Positions 47,248 through 56,263 of a stretch of 64,000 bases of DNA are shown piece after piece; within the stretch, counting starts at the first letter, position 1; the number at the start of each line of letters is the position of its first letter. Origin of the DNA: Hyphomonadaceae bacterium (lineage in GTDB: Bacteria > Pseudomonadota > Alphaproteobacteria > Caulobacterales > Aquidulcibacteraceae). Both the position numbers and the translations under genes were made by a program. The notes beneath the pieces were generated by a model. The model was not told the DNA's origin, did no database searches, and saw only the letters and a program-made list of their open reading frames with translations. The DNA lies in the NCBI GenBank assembly GCA_016791365.1, contig JAEUMT010000018.1:1-64000 (forward strand), read 5' to 3'.

Positions 47248-48741
47248 ATGACCGTTTCACGTCGCGAAATCGTCGCAAGCGCGGCCGCGCTTGGGGCGCT
47301 GACCACCGCCGCCGGATGCGAACGCCTCGGTGGCGGCGCGCCTTCGGACGCGCTTGGCGAGCATGATGCGACAGGCGTCGCTGCTGCAATTCGCGGCGGC
47401 GAGATCACCGCCGCCGAAGCGCTTGAAGCCGCCATCGCGCGCAGCGAACGGGTCAACGGCGATCTCAATTTCATCGCCTCGCCGCTCTACGAATTCGGCC
47501 GCGCCCGCGCGGGCGAAACGCTGAGCGGGCCATTCGCTGGCGTGCCCACGCTCATCAAAGATCTTATGCCAATGACCGGCCAGCCAACGAAGTACGGCAG
47601 CCGCGCCTTCGCCAACAACATCGCACAAGAACAGCCTCCGTACATGGACGCGCTGCTCGCCGCCGGCCTCGCGCCGTTCGGCAAGTCGACGACACCAGAA
47701 TTTGGCCTCACCGCAACAACCGAAACGCTGTTGAGCGGCGCGACCAAAAATCCCTGGGACGTGTCACGCTCCAGCGGCGGCTCATCCGGCGGCGCCGCGG
47801 TCGCTGTCGCCGCGCGCGTCGTGCCGGTCGCGCACGCCAGCGATGGCGGCGGTTCGATCCGCATCCCGGCCTCCTGCAACGGCCTCTTCGGCCTCAAGCC
47901 CTCACGCGGACGCTCGGTGCCCGGCGGACGCCCGGACAACGGCATCGACATTTCAGTGAACGGCTGCGTCAGCCGCAGCGTCCGCGACACGGCCGCCTGG
48001 CTCGCGGCGACCGAACAAACCGGCGCCACGCCGACATTCCCGCCGGTCGGCGTCGTCAGCGCGCCGAACACACAGCGTCTGCGCGTCGCGCTCGATATTC
48101 CAAACGCCCTCGGCAACCAGCCTGATCCGGAAGTCCGCGCCGCGGTCGAAGCCGCCGCCGAACTCTGCCGTTCGCTTGGTCACACCGTCACGGAAGCCAA
48201 GCCCACCATCGACGGCCCGCAATTCTCAGCCGACTTTATTCTGCTCTGGGCGTTCGGCGCGGCCGAGGTCGTCCAACTTGTGCAATCGCAAGCGGGCGCC
48301 GACGCCCCGCTCGATCAATTGCTTGAGCCCCTCACCATAGAACTTGCCCGGCACGCAAACCAGCAAGGCCTGCCGGCGCTGCAAGCCGCAATCGGCCGTT
48401 TGCGCGCGGTCGAAGCCGCATACGCCGCCTTCTTCGAAACCACCGACGTCTATCTGACGCCGGTCCTCGCCAAGCCGCCCGTCCCGCTCGGAACCATAGA
48501 CGGCGCCAAGGGCATGGCCGTGTTCAACACGCTCAACGATTATGTCGGCTACACACCGCTTCAAAACGTGGCCGGCGCGCCGGCCATGAGCGTGCCGCTG
48601 GGCTCGTCAGCGGCTGGGCTGCCAATCGGCATCCACTTCTCGGCCGCGAAGGGTCAGGAAAAGCGTCTCCTGGAACTTGCCTATGAGCTGGAACAGGCGC
48701 AGCCATGGGCCAACCGAAAGCCGGGCGTGACGGCGGGCTGA
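47248..48741 (+). CDS. Amidase-signature hydrolase
   Basis: 497 aa with a leader containing a lipobox-like AAGC (Cys24). Amidase-signature triad: Lys104 in TLIKDLM, the GGSSGG cis-Ser segment (about 179-180) and nucleophile Ser203 in DGGGSIRIPAS. It hydrolyses amides (candidates: aryl or acyl amides, peptide C-terminal amides); substrate unknown. A 47-base gap separates it from the next gene, so co-transcription is possible. Confidence 0.9.
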   Translation: MTVSRREIVASAAALGALTTAAGCERLGGGAPSDALGEHDATGVAAAIRGGEITAAEALEAAIARSERVNGDLNFIASPLYEFGRARAGETLSGPFAGVPTLIKDLMPMTGQPTKYGSRAFANNIAQEQPPYMDALLAAGLAPFGKSTTPEFGLTATTETLLSGATKNPWDVSRSSGGSSGGAAVAVAARVVPVAHASDGGGSIRIPASCNGLFGLKPSRGRSVPGGRPDNGIDISVNGCVSRSVRDTAAWLAATEQTGATPTFPPVGVVSAPNTQRLRVALDIPNALGNQPDPEVRAAVEAAAELCRSLGHTVTEAKPTIDGPQFSADFILLWAFGAAEVVQLVQSQAGADAPLDQLLEPLTIELARHANQQGLPALQAAIGRLRAVEAAYAAFFETTDVYLTPVLAKPPVPLGTIDGAKGMAVFNTLNDYVGYTPLQNVAGAPAMSVPLGSSAAGLPIGIHFSAAKGQEKRLLELAYELEQAQPWANRKPGVTAG

Positions 48742-48788
48742 ATGCCTGTTCCACACTCCCGCCCTGTTTGGGAGCTACCCGCGAACCC

Positions 48789-49202
48789 ATGAAATTGCGC
48801 GTCTTGTTTTGCGCCGTGCTCATCGCCGCCGCCGCTCTGCCGGCAGCGGCCCAGCAACCGCGCCGTCAGCCTGCTCCAGCTCAACAAACGCCGCCCGCGC
48901 GCGGCGAGGAATGGTATCGCGGCCAGCTCGTGACCTTGGCCGAAGTGCTCGGCGGCGCGCACTATCTGCGTGTCGTCTGCGACGGCCGCGGCGACCAGCG
49001 TTGGCGCAATTACATGCGCGGAGTCATCGAGCGCGAGCCGCAATATAACGGCGTCCTGGTTGAAGGCTTCAACCGCGGCTATCGCCAGGAGGAAGCGCGC
49101 TTTCCCGTGTGCGACGCCACCACGCGCCAAATGGAAGCGGAGCTGCGCGCCCGCGGTCTGCGCATCGCGCAAGGCTTGAGCGCACGACACGCCGGCCAAT
49201 GA
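48789..49202 (+). CDS. TIGR02301 family exported protein
   Basis: 137 aa. Signal peptide (MKLRVLFCAVLIAAAALPAAA), a Pro/Gln-rich linker, then WYRGQLVTLAEVLGGAHYLR, VVCDGRGDQRWRNYM and the Cys-containing ARFPVCDATTRQME, the fingerprint of TIGR02301, a family restricted to alphaproteobacteria. Function unknown. The ATG of the next gene overlaps its stop (ATGA). Confidence 0.85.
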   Translation: MKLRVLFCAVLIAAAALPAAAQQPRRQPAPAQQTPPARGEEWYRGQLVTLAEVLGGAHYLRVVCDGRGDQRWRNYMRGVIEREPQYNGVLVEGFNRGYRQEEARFPVCDATTRQMEAELRARGLRIAQGLSARHAGQ

Positions 49203-49432
49203 GCGCTGACGATCCCGAAAAAAAAGGCCGCGCGCTCCAACTCATTCTGGATGCGTGGGATACGGCGCTGAAGGAAGGCGCCGAGCCGGAAGTCATCGCA
49301 TCCGTCGCCATCTACGCCGCGCTCGCGGACATGGTCGATCGCTACGGCGAGGACGCGGTCTCCGAATTTTGCGCCACGCTGCCGGAGCGCGCAAAGCGCG
49401 GCGAGTTCACCCTCCGCGCCAACGATCCCTAA
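49199..49432 (+). CDS. 77-aa helical protein coupled to the TIGR02301 gene
   Basis: A short protein (KKGRALQLILDAWDTALKEG, AIYAALADMVDRYGEDAVSE) with two amphipathic helices and no membrane segment. Its ATG overlaps the preceding stop by four bases, so it is translated together with the TIGR02301 protein and may act with it. I do not recognise the family. Confidence 0.75.
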   Translation: MSADDPEKKGRALQLILDAWDTALKEGAEPEVIASVAIYAALADMVDRYGEDAVSEFCATLPERAKRGEFTLRANDP

Positions 49433-49489
49433 CGGTCGTGGCGCCGGTGTTTGAAGTGCGCCACGCTGAGCCTCTCAAAGCGCGACGTC

Positions 49490-49942
49490 TCACCGTCCGG
49501 CCCACGTCGCTTCCAACCATTCGCGCGACGGCGCGCCCTCTTCGGCGGCGCCGGCGCGCGCCAAAAACAAATGCCGCACGATCTCCGCCTGGCGCTCGAT
49601 GTTATAAGCACTGAGCTTCGACGATTGCGGCGTGTAGGCGTAAGCGGCTCTGCCAAGCGCCTTGAGCTTCGCCGCGCCGAGCACGACACCGCGCGCAGCC
49701 TGCCAGACATGCGTCAACTCGTGCGCGAACCAACCCTGGTCCCAGAGCGACGCCGCGCTGAAATCGTACGCGGCGCGCCATTTGGAAAAGATCATCGTCC
49801 GCCCAAACGGGACCATGGCGCCGAAGCCAAGCGCCGGCGCCTGCAAGATTCGGATTTTCCCCCAGGCGATTTCGTCGCCGAACACCGTTCGCCCCAGTGC
49901 GATTTCGCCCGCGGTCAGCGCGCGGCGCTCTCCAGGCTTCAT
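49490..49942 (-). CDS. DUF4157-like 'vgr-related' HExxH protein
   Basis: 150 aa from the ATG at 49942 (MKPGERRALTAGEIALGRTV). A zinc metalloprotease-like motif HELTHVWQ lies in the centre, with a Glu-containing NIERQAEIVRHL downstream. The arrangement is that of small DUF4157-related proteins found in alphaproteobacteria. Another ATG at 50050 would extend it into the start of the divergent macro-domain gene; I prefer the shorter start. Confidence 0.7.
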   Translation of the reverse strand: MKPGERRALTAGEIALGRTVFGDEIAWGKIRILQAPALGFGAMVPFGRTMIFSKWRAAYDFSAASLWDQGWFAHELTHVWQAARGVVLGAAKLKALGRAAYAYTPQSSKLSAYNIERQAEIVRHLFLARAGAAEEGAPSREWLEATWAGR

Positions 49943-50027
49943 GCGGTGCAGTTTTTCCACGCTGACCAATGTGGGCAAGAAAAGCCGCCGCGACAATCGC
50001 CGCCCGGATGCGTAGAAATACCAGGCT

Positions 50028-50546
50028 ATGAGCGCGCCGTTTGAAATCATGGTGGGAAGGATCGAGACGCTGGCGCTCGACGCCGTCGTGAACGCCGCGA
50101 ACCGGCAGCTGATGCCCGGGAGCGGCGTCGACGGCGCATTGCGCGCGGCAGCCGGACCAAAGCTGACAGAAGCCACCTCGCGCATCCCGCCAATCCTCAC
50201 CGGCGAAGCAGTGATCACGCCCGGCTTCAACGCGCCGATGAAGTTCATCATCCACACCGCCGCGCCGGTATGGACCGATGAAGGCCCACGCGGCGCCAAA
50301 GTCGCCGGCCTCGCCAAATGCTACACATCCGCGATCAAGATGGCGGCGTCGCGCGGCTTCGTGTCGATCGCGTTTCCCTGCCTGGGCACCGGCGTTTACG
50401 GCTGGCCGCGCGGGTTCGCGTGCGGCATCGCCGTCGCCGCGTGCGAACAGGAATTACCCAAAGCACCGAAACTAAAGCGCATCGTGTTCTGTTGCTTCAC
50501 CGAAGAAGACGCAAAGATCTACCGCGACGGACTGGGAGTGAGTTAA
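50028..50546 (+). CDS. Macro-domain (ADP-ribose binding) protein
   Basis: 172 aa. The macro-domain signature DAVVNAANRQLMPGSGVDGA with the conserved Asn, GEAVITPGF, HTAAPVW and the ADP-ribose loop FPCLGTGVYGWPRG. Family members remove ADP-ribose or O-acetyl-ADP-ribose. The end CCFTEEDAKIYRD is encoded by 50489-50546; a degenerate second copy of that sequence lies at 51375-51432, beyond the VapBC genes. Confidence 0.92.
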   Translation: MSAPFEIMVGRIETLALDAVVNAANRQLMPGSGVDGALRAAAGPKLTEATSRIPPILTGEAVITPGFNAPMKFIIHTAAPVWTDEGPRGAKVAGLAKCYTSAIKMAASRGFVSIAFPCLGTGVYGWPRGFACGIAVAACEQELPKAPKLKRIVFCCFTEEDAKIYRDGLGVS

Positions 50547-50548
50547 AA

Positions 50549-50680
50549 AATATGGACCGCCGGCGTCCCGCCGGCCTGCGCTAATGTTTGAAAGTCCAAC
50601 AGCGCGCATGCGAGTCGGAGCTCCGCGCTCCATGCTTGATAGAGTGGCGTGGGCCGGCGGGACGCCGGCGGTCCATATTA
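50549..50680. repeat. Repeat family A, copy 5
   Basis: Perfect arms AATATGGACCGCCGGCGTCC and GGACGCCGGCGGTCCATATT with a ~72-base spacer containing GCATGC and related to the spacer of copy 1. The left end is 2 bases after the macro-domain stop, the right end overlaps the VapC stop codon. Confidence 0.92.
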
Positions 50681-51076
50681 GCGCAACAGACGCATGCCAA
50701 GTTCAGCGGCCGCGCCCGTGTCAAACGTCACAGTTTCGCTCGCGCCCGCCAGCGCGGCGATTTCAGAAATTAGAGCGTCGGCATACTCCGCCGATGGCGC
50801 ACTTCGATAAATAGCAAGCGCGCGATAGGCGGCGGGCGCATTTTCCACCACGAGTTCCGACGACCGCAGCAGGCCTTCAACGGCCGCCGCGATGTCATCG
50901 CGCGAGGCCTTGTAGGCGCGCGAGAGAACCCAAGTGATTTCGGCCAGCACGACGCAACCGACAAAGCCGGGCCGTTCTCTGCTGAGGCGGTTCATGAAAC
51001 GGGTAGCGATTGGCGATTGTACGTCGTCGTCCTGCGCGAGGAAGCGCACAACAACGTTCGTGTCGAGCCCGATCAC
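50678..51076 (-). CDS. vapC: VapC-family PIN-domain toxin
   Basis: 132 aa. PIN fold with Asp5 (MIGLDTNVVVR), AEITWVLSRAYK and a C-terminal EYADALISEIA, then VTFDTGAA with the closing acidic residue. As VapC toxins cut RNA, it likely inhibits translation when free of VapB. Its start overlaps the stop of the vapB gene by four bases. The stop codon overlaps a repeat of family A. Confidence 0.9.
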   Translation of the reverse strand: MIGLDTNVVVRFLAQDDDVQSPIATRFMNRLSRERPGFVGCVVLAEITWVLSRAYKASRDDIAAAVEGLLRSSELVVENAPAAYRALAIYRSAPSAEYADALISEIAALAGASETVTFDTGAAAELGMRLLR

Positions 51077-51312
51077 TCGCCCTTGACCCCGCGCGCGATG
51101 GCCGCGTCCATGTCCGCGAGCGACACCGGCTTCCGCGGTTTCGGGATGAGGCCCTTGAGCTTCTTCACCGATTGCGTGGCGGCCATGACGGCGAAGTTGC
51201 CGTCCTCCATCCGGACAAACTCCACCCTATCGCCCGGACCCACGCCAAGGGCGGTTCGGATTTCCTTAGGCAGCGTCAGCTGGCCTTTGGTCGTAACGGT
51301 GGCGGTCGTCAT
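51073..51312 (-). CDS. vapB: VapB-type AbrB-fold antitoxin
   Basis: 79 aa. AbrB/MazE-like swapped hairpin (VTTKGQLTLPKEIRTALGVG) and an acidic/Lys C-terminal tail that would cover the toxin. Antitoxins of this class also repress their own operon by binding the promoter upstream of 51312. Coupled to vapC. Confidence 0.9.
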   Translation of the reverse strand: MTTATVTTKGQLTLPKEIRTALGVGPGDRVEFVRMEDGNFAVMAATQSVKKLKGLIPKPRKPVSLADMDAAIARGVKGE

Positions 51313-51374
51313 GATGGCTTACTTTCTGTAAGGCGCAATGTAAGGCACGCGACCGCATGGGTCAAGGCGCGCGG

Positions 51375-51432
51375 CATTGCTGCTTCACCGAAGAGGACGC
51401 AACTTGTCGCGACGGATTGTGCGTGAGCTAGG
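51375..51432 (+). pseudogene. Degenerate copy of the macro-domain gene 3' end
   Basis: TGCTGCTTCACCGAAGAGGACGC and, after a small deletion, CGCGACGGATTGTGCGTGAG match the last ~58 bases of the macro-domain gene at 50489-50546 at about 80% identity. The copy is downstream of the vapB promoter side and cannot be translated usefully. It frames the repeat plus vapBC block. Confidence 0.7.
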
Positions 51433-51450
51433 TTCGGCGTTGAACGCCGC

Positions 51451-51882
51451 CTAACCACTCAGAGCGGCCACCTCTTCCAACGGCAAGAGCCGCGAGTCGC
51501 TGATCGCGGCGGTGCGATGTCCCAGACCAACCAAGTATGCAGGGTTCGAGGCAAACGCCACGAACGATTGAACACTGCCTTGCCGCACCAGCATGGCGAC
51601 ATCCCAGCGCTCGTCCGGCGGCCCGATGAAGAATGGCCCACCCCGGCCGAGCAGCGCGAGTTCACCGCCGCTGTCCTTCAAGAACGGCATCGTGTGCGCG
51701 ATGTAGAGGTCGAAGGCCTGCGCGCCGCTGATCGGCGTTGCCGGCGCCAATTCCGGCGCCTCCGAATAGTCAGCCACATCGCGCAGCCGAATGAGATTGA
51801 GCATCACAACAGGGCCCGCGATCCCGCGCATAAGAAGCGCACGGCCGCTTTCCTGGGTTGGCTCGAGATAGGCTGGCGTCAT
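51451..51882 (-). CDS. DUF1330 family protein
   Basis: 143 aa. A ferredoxin-like fold with PVVMLNLIRLRD at the start and, later, AFDLYIAHTMPFL and ERWDVAMLVRQGSVQSFVAF, typical for DUF1330 and YciI-like small enzymes. Function unknown. ATG at 51882 is chosen. Confidence 0.75.
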   Translation of the reverse strand: MTPAYLEPTQESGRALLMRGIAGPVVMLNLIRLRDVADYSEAPELAPATPISGAQAFDLYIAHTMPFLKDSGGELALLGRGGPFFIGPPDERWDVAMLVRQGSVQSFVAFASNPAYLVGLGHRTAAISDSRLLPLEEVAALSG

Positions 51883-51919
51883 CAATCGGTACTTTCGTAA
51901 AGCACAAGGCGGCGTGGCG

Positions 51920-52960
51920 TCAGGCCGCGCCGCTCAATCGCCAGCCCAGCGTGGCGCCCGCATGGAACGGCACGATCTCCGCCCCCCCAGCGCCAATGCG
52001 TCCGGGTACAATCTGCGCCTCGCGTTCAAGCGTTATGCGCTCTTCGTTGAGAGGCAGCCCATAAAAGCGCGGCCCATGCTCCGATGCGAAAGCTTCAAAA
52101 CGGTCCATCGCATTTTCTTCATCGAAGACCTTCGCGTAGCTTTCAAGCGCGTGCGGCGCGCTAAAAACACCCGCGCATCCGCATGCTGTTTCCTTGGCGC
52201 CGACAGCGTGCGGCGCTGAATCGGTGCCCAGGAAGAACTTGGGAGACCCCGAAATTGCGGCCTTGCGCAGCGCCAGCCGGTGGTGCTCGCGCTTGGCGAC
52301 AGGCAGACAATAATAGTGCGGGCGTATGCCGCCTTCGAACATGGCGTTGCGATTGTAATCGAGATGATGCGCCGTGATCGTCGCCGCGAGCGTGGCCGGC
52401 CCCGCCGCGACGAACGTCGCCGCTTCTTCCGTTGTGATATGCTCAAGCACGATCCTGAGCGCGGGAAAATCGGCGACAAGCTTCGATAATATCTGATCGA
52501 TGAACACGGCTTCGCGGTCAAAAATATCGACGTGCTTGTCAGTCACCTCGCCATGCAGCAACAAGGGTATGCCGATGCGCTGCATCGTCTCCAACGCCCC
52601 ACGGATATTCCTGATGTCCGTCACGCCGTGGCTGGAATTGGTCGTCGCGTGCGCCGGATAGAGCTTGCATGCCGTAAAGGCGCCAGCGGCAAAACCGCGC
52701 TCGATCTCACCAGCGTCGATATCGTCCGTCAAATAACAGGTCATCAACGGCGTGAACGAAAGCCCCGGCTCAAGCGCCGCCAGGATACGCGATCTGTAAG
52801 CCTCGGCCGCCGCGACCGTGGTGACCGGCGGATTGAGATTGGGCATGACGATCGCGCGCGCAAACTGCCGCGCGGTGAAATTGACCACGCCCGCGAGCAT
52901 GGCGCCGTCCCTGAGATGGACGTGCCAGTCATCCGGCCGGCGCATCACGAACGTACTCAT
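51920..52960 (-). CDS. pyrC: Dihydroorotase PyrC (class II)
   Basis: 346 aa, the PyrC type. The HxH metal motif DDWHVHLRDG (His13, His15), the carboxylated Lys99 in ACKLYPAHATTNS, and FLGTDSAPHA with the metal-bound Asp are intact. It converts carbamoyl aspartate to dihydroorotate in pyrimidine synthesis. Its ATG overlaps the stop of the glycosyltransferase upstream by four bases. Confidence 0.95.
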   Translation of the reverse strand: MSTFVMRRPDDWHVHLRDGAMLAGVVNFTARQFARAIVMPNLNPPVTTVAAAEAYRSRILAALEPGLSFTPLMTCYLTDDIDAGEIERGFAAGAFTACKLYPAHATTNSSHGVTDIRNIRGALETMQRIGIPLLLHGEVTDKHVDIFDREAVFIDQILSKLVADFPALRIVLEHITTEEAATFVAAGPATLAATITAHHLDYNRNAMFEGGIRPHYYCLPVAKREHHRLALRKAAISGSPKFFLGTDSAPHAVGAKETACGCAGVFSAPHALESYAKVFDEENAMDRFEAFASEHGPRFYGLPLNEERITLEREAQIVPGRIGAGGAEIVPFHAGATLGWRLSGAA

Positions 52961-53883
52961 CTCAAGCCTCCGGCGTGCAGCAATTCGAGCGCCGCGGCTT
53001 CCACCGCGTCGATGCTGATGTCGTCCATTGCGCCGCCCTCGTCCAGAGTCGCTTCCTCAAAGCTCCTGGCGCGCAGCGTGCGGGCCCGCGCACCGCGCGG
53101 GGCGCGCACGCGTTCGTCGGTCGGGCCGAACAGCGTCAAAGTCGGCACCCCCATCGCGGCGGCGATGTGGGTTAGCGCGTTGTCATTGCCGATCGTGAGC
53201 GTGGCGCGTTCGGCGAGCGCGGCCGCCGCGAGAAGATCAAGCCCAGCGCCACTCGCCGGAACGCCGTCAGCATCGAGGCTGGAAACGATGCGCGCGGCGA
53301 TCTCATCGTCGCGCGTTGCGGCGCTGAGCACGACAATGCGCGCGCCGTTGAGCGCGCCCGTGGCAAGGCGCCGTGCGACGGCAGCGAAGCGCTCGTGTGG
53401 CCAGCGTTTGACGGCGTTGTTGCCGCCAGGCGCAACGAGCAGCACCGGCGCCCCATCCGGGGTAATCGCGGCGGCGGCGGCGCGCGCACGATCGTCGAGC
53501 CAGATTGTTGGCGCGAGCGTCCGCTCACTGCCAACGAGCGTACTCAGATCTTCGCTGAAGTGACGCAGCACTTCGGGCGCCGGCAAAATCAGCTTCTGCT
53601 TTGCCGGCAGCACGAGCGCGGCCGGCGTCCGGCGCGTATCAAGCATCAGATCAAAGCGGCGCGCGCGCCGGCTCCACGCCAGTTCAACGAACCGGCCCAC
53701 ATCACCAATGCCCTCAACCGTGTATTGCGCTTTCAGGCCTGGCGCTGAACGGAAGAGCGGGCGCGCGTCGGCGCTGGTGAGAACCGTAAGTTCGTCGCCC
53801 GCGCCCAGCACATGCGCCAAAGCCCCCGTGGCGAGCACGGTTTCTCCAAGGTCGGCCGGGGCAAGGAAAAGGACGGACGCCAT
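52957..53883 (-). CDS. Glycosyltransferase family 9 (heptosyltransferase-like)
   Basis: 308 aa. GT-B fold with N-terminal VLFLAPADLGETVLATGALAH, the C-terminal donor site LLVAPGGNNAVKRWPHERFA, IGNDNALTHIAAAMGVPTL and FGPTDERV. Family 9 enzymes usually add heptose to lipopolysaccharide core; the acceptor is unknown here. It is translationally coupled to pyrC, an unrelated pathway. Confidence 0.88.
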   Translation of the reverse strand: MASVLFLAPADLGETVLATGALAHVLGAGDELTVLTSADARPLFRSAPGLKAQYTVEGIGDVGRFVELAWSRRARRFDLMLDTRRTPAALVLPAKQKLILPAPEVLRHFSEDLSTLVGSERTLAPTIWLDDRARAAAAAITPDGAPVLLVAPGGNNAVKRWPHERFAAVARRLATGALNGARIVVLSAATRDDEIAARIVSSLDADGVPASGAGLDLLAAAALAERATLTIGNDNALTHIAAAMGVPTLTLFGPTDERVRAPRGARARTLRARSFEEATLDEGGAMDDISIDAVEAAALELLHAGGLR

Positions 53884-53980
53884 CTCGCGCTGGTTAAAGG
53901 CGCGACGGGGGTAAATGTGAAGTCAACAAAGCCAGTGCGGCGGGGTTGCGCGGCATCACGGCGCGGCCCAAGTGGTCGCC

Positions 53981-54802
53981 ATGACACGCCCGGGGCGAAT
54001 TGAGCGCGGTTTGATCGCGGTGGGCGGGCCGGACGCGCGGCCGTTCCTGCAAAATCTGCTGACACAGGACTTAGACAAATTGGACGCCGCCGGCGTTGCG
54101 TATGCGGCGCTGCTTTCTCCACAGGGCAAGGTCAACGCCGACATGTTCGTGTGGGAGCGGGCCGATGGCCTGCTGCTGGACGTCGCTCCGTCACGCGGCG
54201 CCGACTTGCTGCGGCGGCTTTCAATATACAAACTGCGGGCAAATGTGACGCTGGCCGATGTGAGCGCTGAACACGACGTGCTGATCAGCGCCGACGCGTT
54301 TGATGGCGCCGTCAGCGATCCACGCCTGGCGGCGCTCGGCTATCGCGCGATCGCGGCCAAAGGCGACGCTCCTCCCGCCTCGCTGGATGATCGCCATATC
54401 GCCGCGGGCGTTCCCGATCTCGCGCGCGACGCCCAGCCCGAAGAAGTGTTCGCGGGCGAAGCGCTGCTGGAAGAGTTGAACGGCGTTGCGTTCGATAAAG
54501 GCTGCTTCGTCGGCCAGGAGAACGTCAGCCGCATGAAGCGGCGGGCGACGACGCGCAAGAAGTTCTGCCCTGTCGTGTTTGAGGGCGAGGGAATCGCGTT
54601 CGGAACGCCGGTGCTCACGGGCGAAGCGGAGATTGGGTCGGTGCGCACCGGCGTGGCGGGCCGCGCCATCGCTTTGCTGCGCTTGGATCGGGCACTGGAC
54701 GCCGCCAGGGCGGGCGCCAACCTGACGGCGGCAGATCGGCAAGTCCGCCTCGACGCCCCACCTTGGCTCATCGTGCCGCGCCAGGAGGACGGTGCGTACT
54801 AG
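53981..54802 (+). CDS. ygfZ: YgfZ/GcvT-like folate-binding protein
   Basis: 273 aa. The YgfZ signature KGCFVGQE, with the Cys needed in the E. coli protein, and the T-protein-like N-terminal LLTQDLDKL. YgfZ proteins support Fe-S cluster enzymes with folate. Start at ATG 53981 (a GTG at 53972 is also possible). Divergent from the GT9 gene. Confidence 0.9.
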   Translation: MTRPGRIERGLIAVGGPDARPFLQNLLTQDLDKLDAAGVAYAALLSPQGKVNADMFVWERADGLLLDVAPSRGADLLRRLSIYKLRANVTLADVSAEHDVLISADAFDGAVSDPRLAALGYRAIAAKGDAPPASLDDRHIAAGVPDLARDAQPEEVFAGEALLEELNGVAFDKGCFVGQENVSRMKRRATTRKKFCPVVFEGEGIAFGTPVLTGEAEIGSVRTGVAGRAIALLRLDRALDAARAGANLTAADRQVRLDAPPWLIVPRQEDGAY

Positions 54803-54808
54803 CGCCGC

Positions 54809-54890
54809 AATGGAGCGCGGGCGTCCCGCCCGCATGCGCCCCATGGAGCATGCACAGGCGGTCGCGGGCGGGGACGCCCGCGCTCCATGG
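54809..54890. repeat. Repeat family A, variant copy 6
   Basis: The arms ATGGAGCGCGGGCGTCCCGC and GCGGGGACGCCCGCGCTCC are inverted. Both arms share the same changes relative to the GGACCGCCGGCG type, again mirrored. The centre has GCATGC twice. It lies seven bases after the ygfZ stop codon. Confidence 0.8.
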
Positions 54891-54985
54891 TCCTAAGCTG
54901 TGGGGAGCCGGATTGACGCCTTCGCCCTTGCGGGTTTAACGGCGTCCTGCGCGCATGTTGCAGCGCGGCAAACGGGGACCACGCA

Positions 54986-56104
54986 TTGACTGTCGCCATT
55001 TCCGCGACCGGCCTTTGGACGCCGTCGGATTCCATCACCAACGCTGAACTGGTCGCGTCGTTCAACACGTACGTCGCGCGCTTCAACGCCGAACACGCGG
55101 CGGAAATCGCGGCGGGAACCAAGACGGCGCTGCAGCCCTCAAGCGTGGAATTCATCGAGAAAGCGTCCGGCATCAAGCACCGCTTCGTGATGGATAAAGC
55201 CGGCTCGCTCGACGTGGACCGCATGGTTCCGCGCATCCCCGAGCGTCCGAACACCGAGATTTCGCTGATGGCCGAAGTTGCGGTTATCGCGGCCAAGCAA
55301 GCCTTGGAGCGCGCGGGCCGAGACGCCGCCGATGTCGGCGCGGTCATCTGTTCATGCTCATCGTTGCAGCGCCCATACCCTGCGCTAGCGATCGAAGTAC
55401 AAAACGCCCTCGGCGCCGGCGGCTTCGGCTACGACATGAACGTCGCCTGCTCCTCGGCGACCTTCGCCATTCAAAACGCCATCGACATTGTGCGCGCCGG
55501 ACACGCGCAATCCGTGCTGGTGGTGAACCCCGAACTCACAACCGGCCATCTCAATTTCCGCGACCGCGACTCGCACTTCATCTTCGGCGATGCCGCCGTG
55601 GCGATCCTGGTCGAGCGCGCCGAGATCGCGCCAAAGGGCGCCTGGACCATTCTCGGCTCAAAGCTGAAGACGGTGTTCTCCAACAACATCCGCAACAACT
55701 TCGGCTTCCTCAATCGCGGCGACGAAGCCCATCGCGACGATCCTGACAAGCTCATCACCCAACAGGGCCGCAAGGTGTTCAAAGAGGTCGTGCCGCTAGT
55801 TTCAGAGATGATCCTCGAGCAAATGGCCGCGATGAATTTGAAGGCGAGCGACATGCGCCGCCTTTGGCTGCATCAGGCCAACTCAAACATGAACCGCCTG
55901 ATCGCCGAGCGCGTGCTCGGGCACGAAGCAAGCCAAGACGAAGCGCCGACCGTGCTCGACGTTTACGGCAACACCGCCGGCGCCGGCTCGATCATCGCCT
56001 TCCACAATCACAGCGACGACCTCAAAGTCGGCGACAAAGGACTCATCTGTTCCTTCGGCGCCGGCTACAGCGCCGGTTCGATTTTCGTGCAGAAGAGCGC
56101 CTGA
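54986..56104 (+). CDS. 3-oxoacyl-ACP synthase III-like thiolase-fold enzyme
   Basis: 372 aa, longer than FabH (~320). Catalytic triad Cys155 (NVACSSATF), His296 (LWLHQAN) and Asn329 (DVYGNTAGAG) is intact. The long form (inserts around 30-60 and 215-260) is found in secondary or lipid biosynthesis clusters. The start is TTG at 54986 with GGGGA seven bases upstream. No ACP or reductase is adjacent. Confidence 0.88.
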   Translation: MTVAISATGLWTPSDSITNAELVASFNTYVARFNAEHAAEIAAGTKTALQPSSVEFIEKASGIKHRFVMDKAGSLDVDRMVPRIPERPNTEISLMAEVAVIAAKQALERAGRDAADVGAVICSCSSLQRPYPALAIEVQNALGAGGFGYDMNVACSSATFAIQNAIDIVRAGHAQSVLVVNPELTTGHLNFRDRDSHFIFGDAAVAILVERAEIAPKGAWTILGSKLKTVFSNNIRNNFGFLNRGDEAHRDDPDKLITQQGRKVFKEVVPLVSEMILEQMAAMNLKASDMRRLWLHQANSNMNRLIAERVLGHEASQDEAPTVLDVYGNTAGAGSIIAFHNHSDDLKVGDKGLICSFGAGYSAGSIFVQKSA

Positions 56105-56149
56105 GGCGGGTCCGTTCGCAAATCGCACGACGTCTGAGCCACCCACCAG

Positions 56150-56235
56150 CGTCAGCCTGAGCGTGTCGAAGGCGTGACGGACACACCCCAAGGGCCGGTG
56201 CGTGGCGCCATGCTTCGACAAGCTCAGCATGACGC
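56150..56235. repeat. Repeat family C, copy 2
   Basis: GCGTCAGCCTGAGCGTGTCGA and TCGACAAGCTCAGCATGACG are inverted arms, as in copy 1. It lies between converging genes. Confidence 0.85.
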
Positions 56236-56263
56236 CAACGTCAGCCCGCCACCAACGCCGGAC

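Noticed and set aside
47257-47628. Minus-strand frame opposite the amidase start
   Set aside because: Antisense to the leader and catalytic Lys region of the amidase with no independent support.
49943-50317. Longer N-terminus for the HExxH protein
   Set aside because: It would run through the start of the macro-domain gene on the other strand with poor codon pattern; homologues begin near residue 1 of the shorter form.
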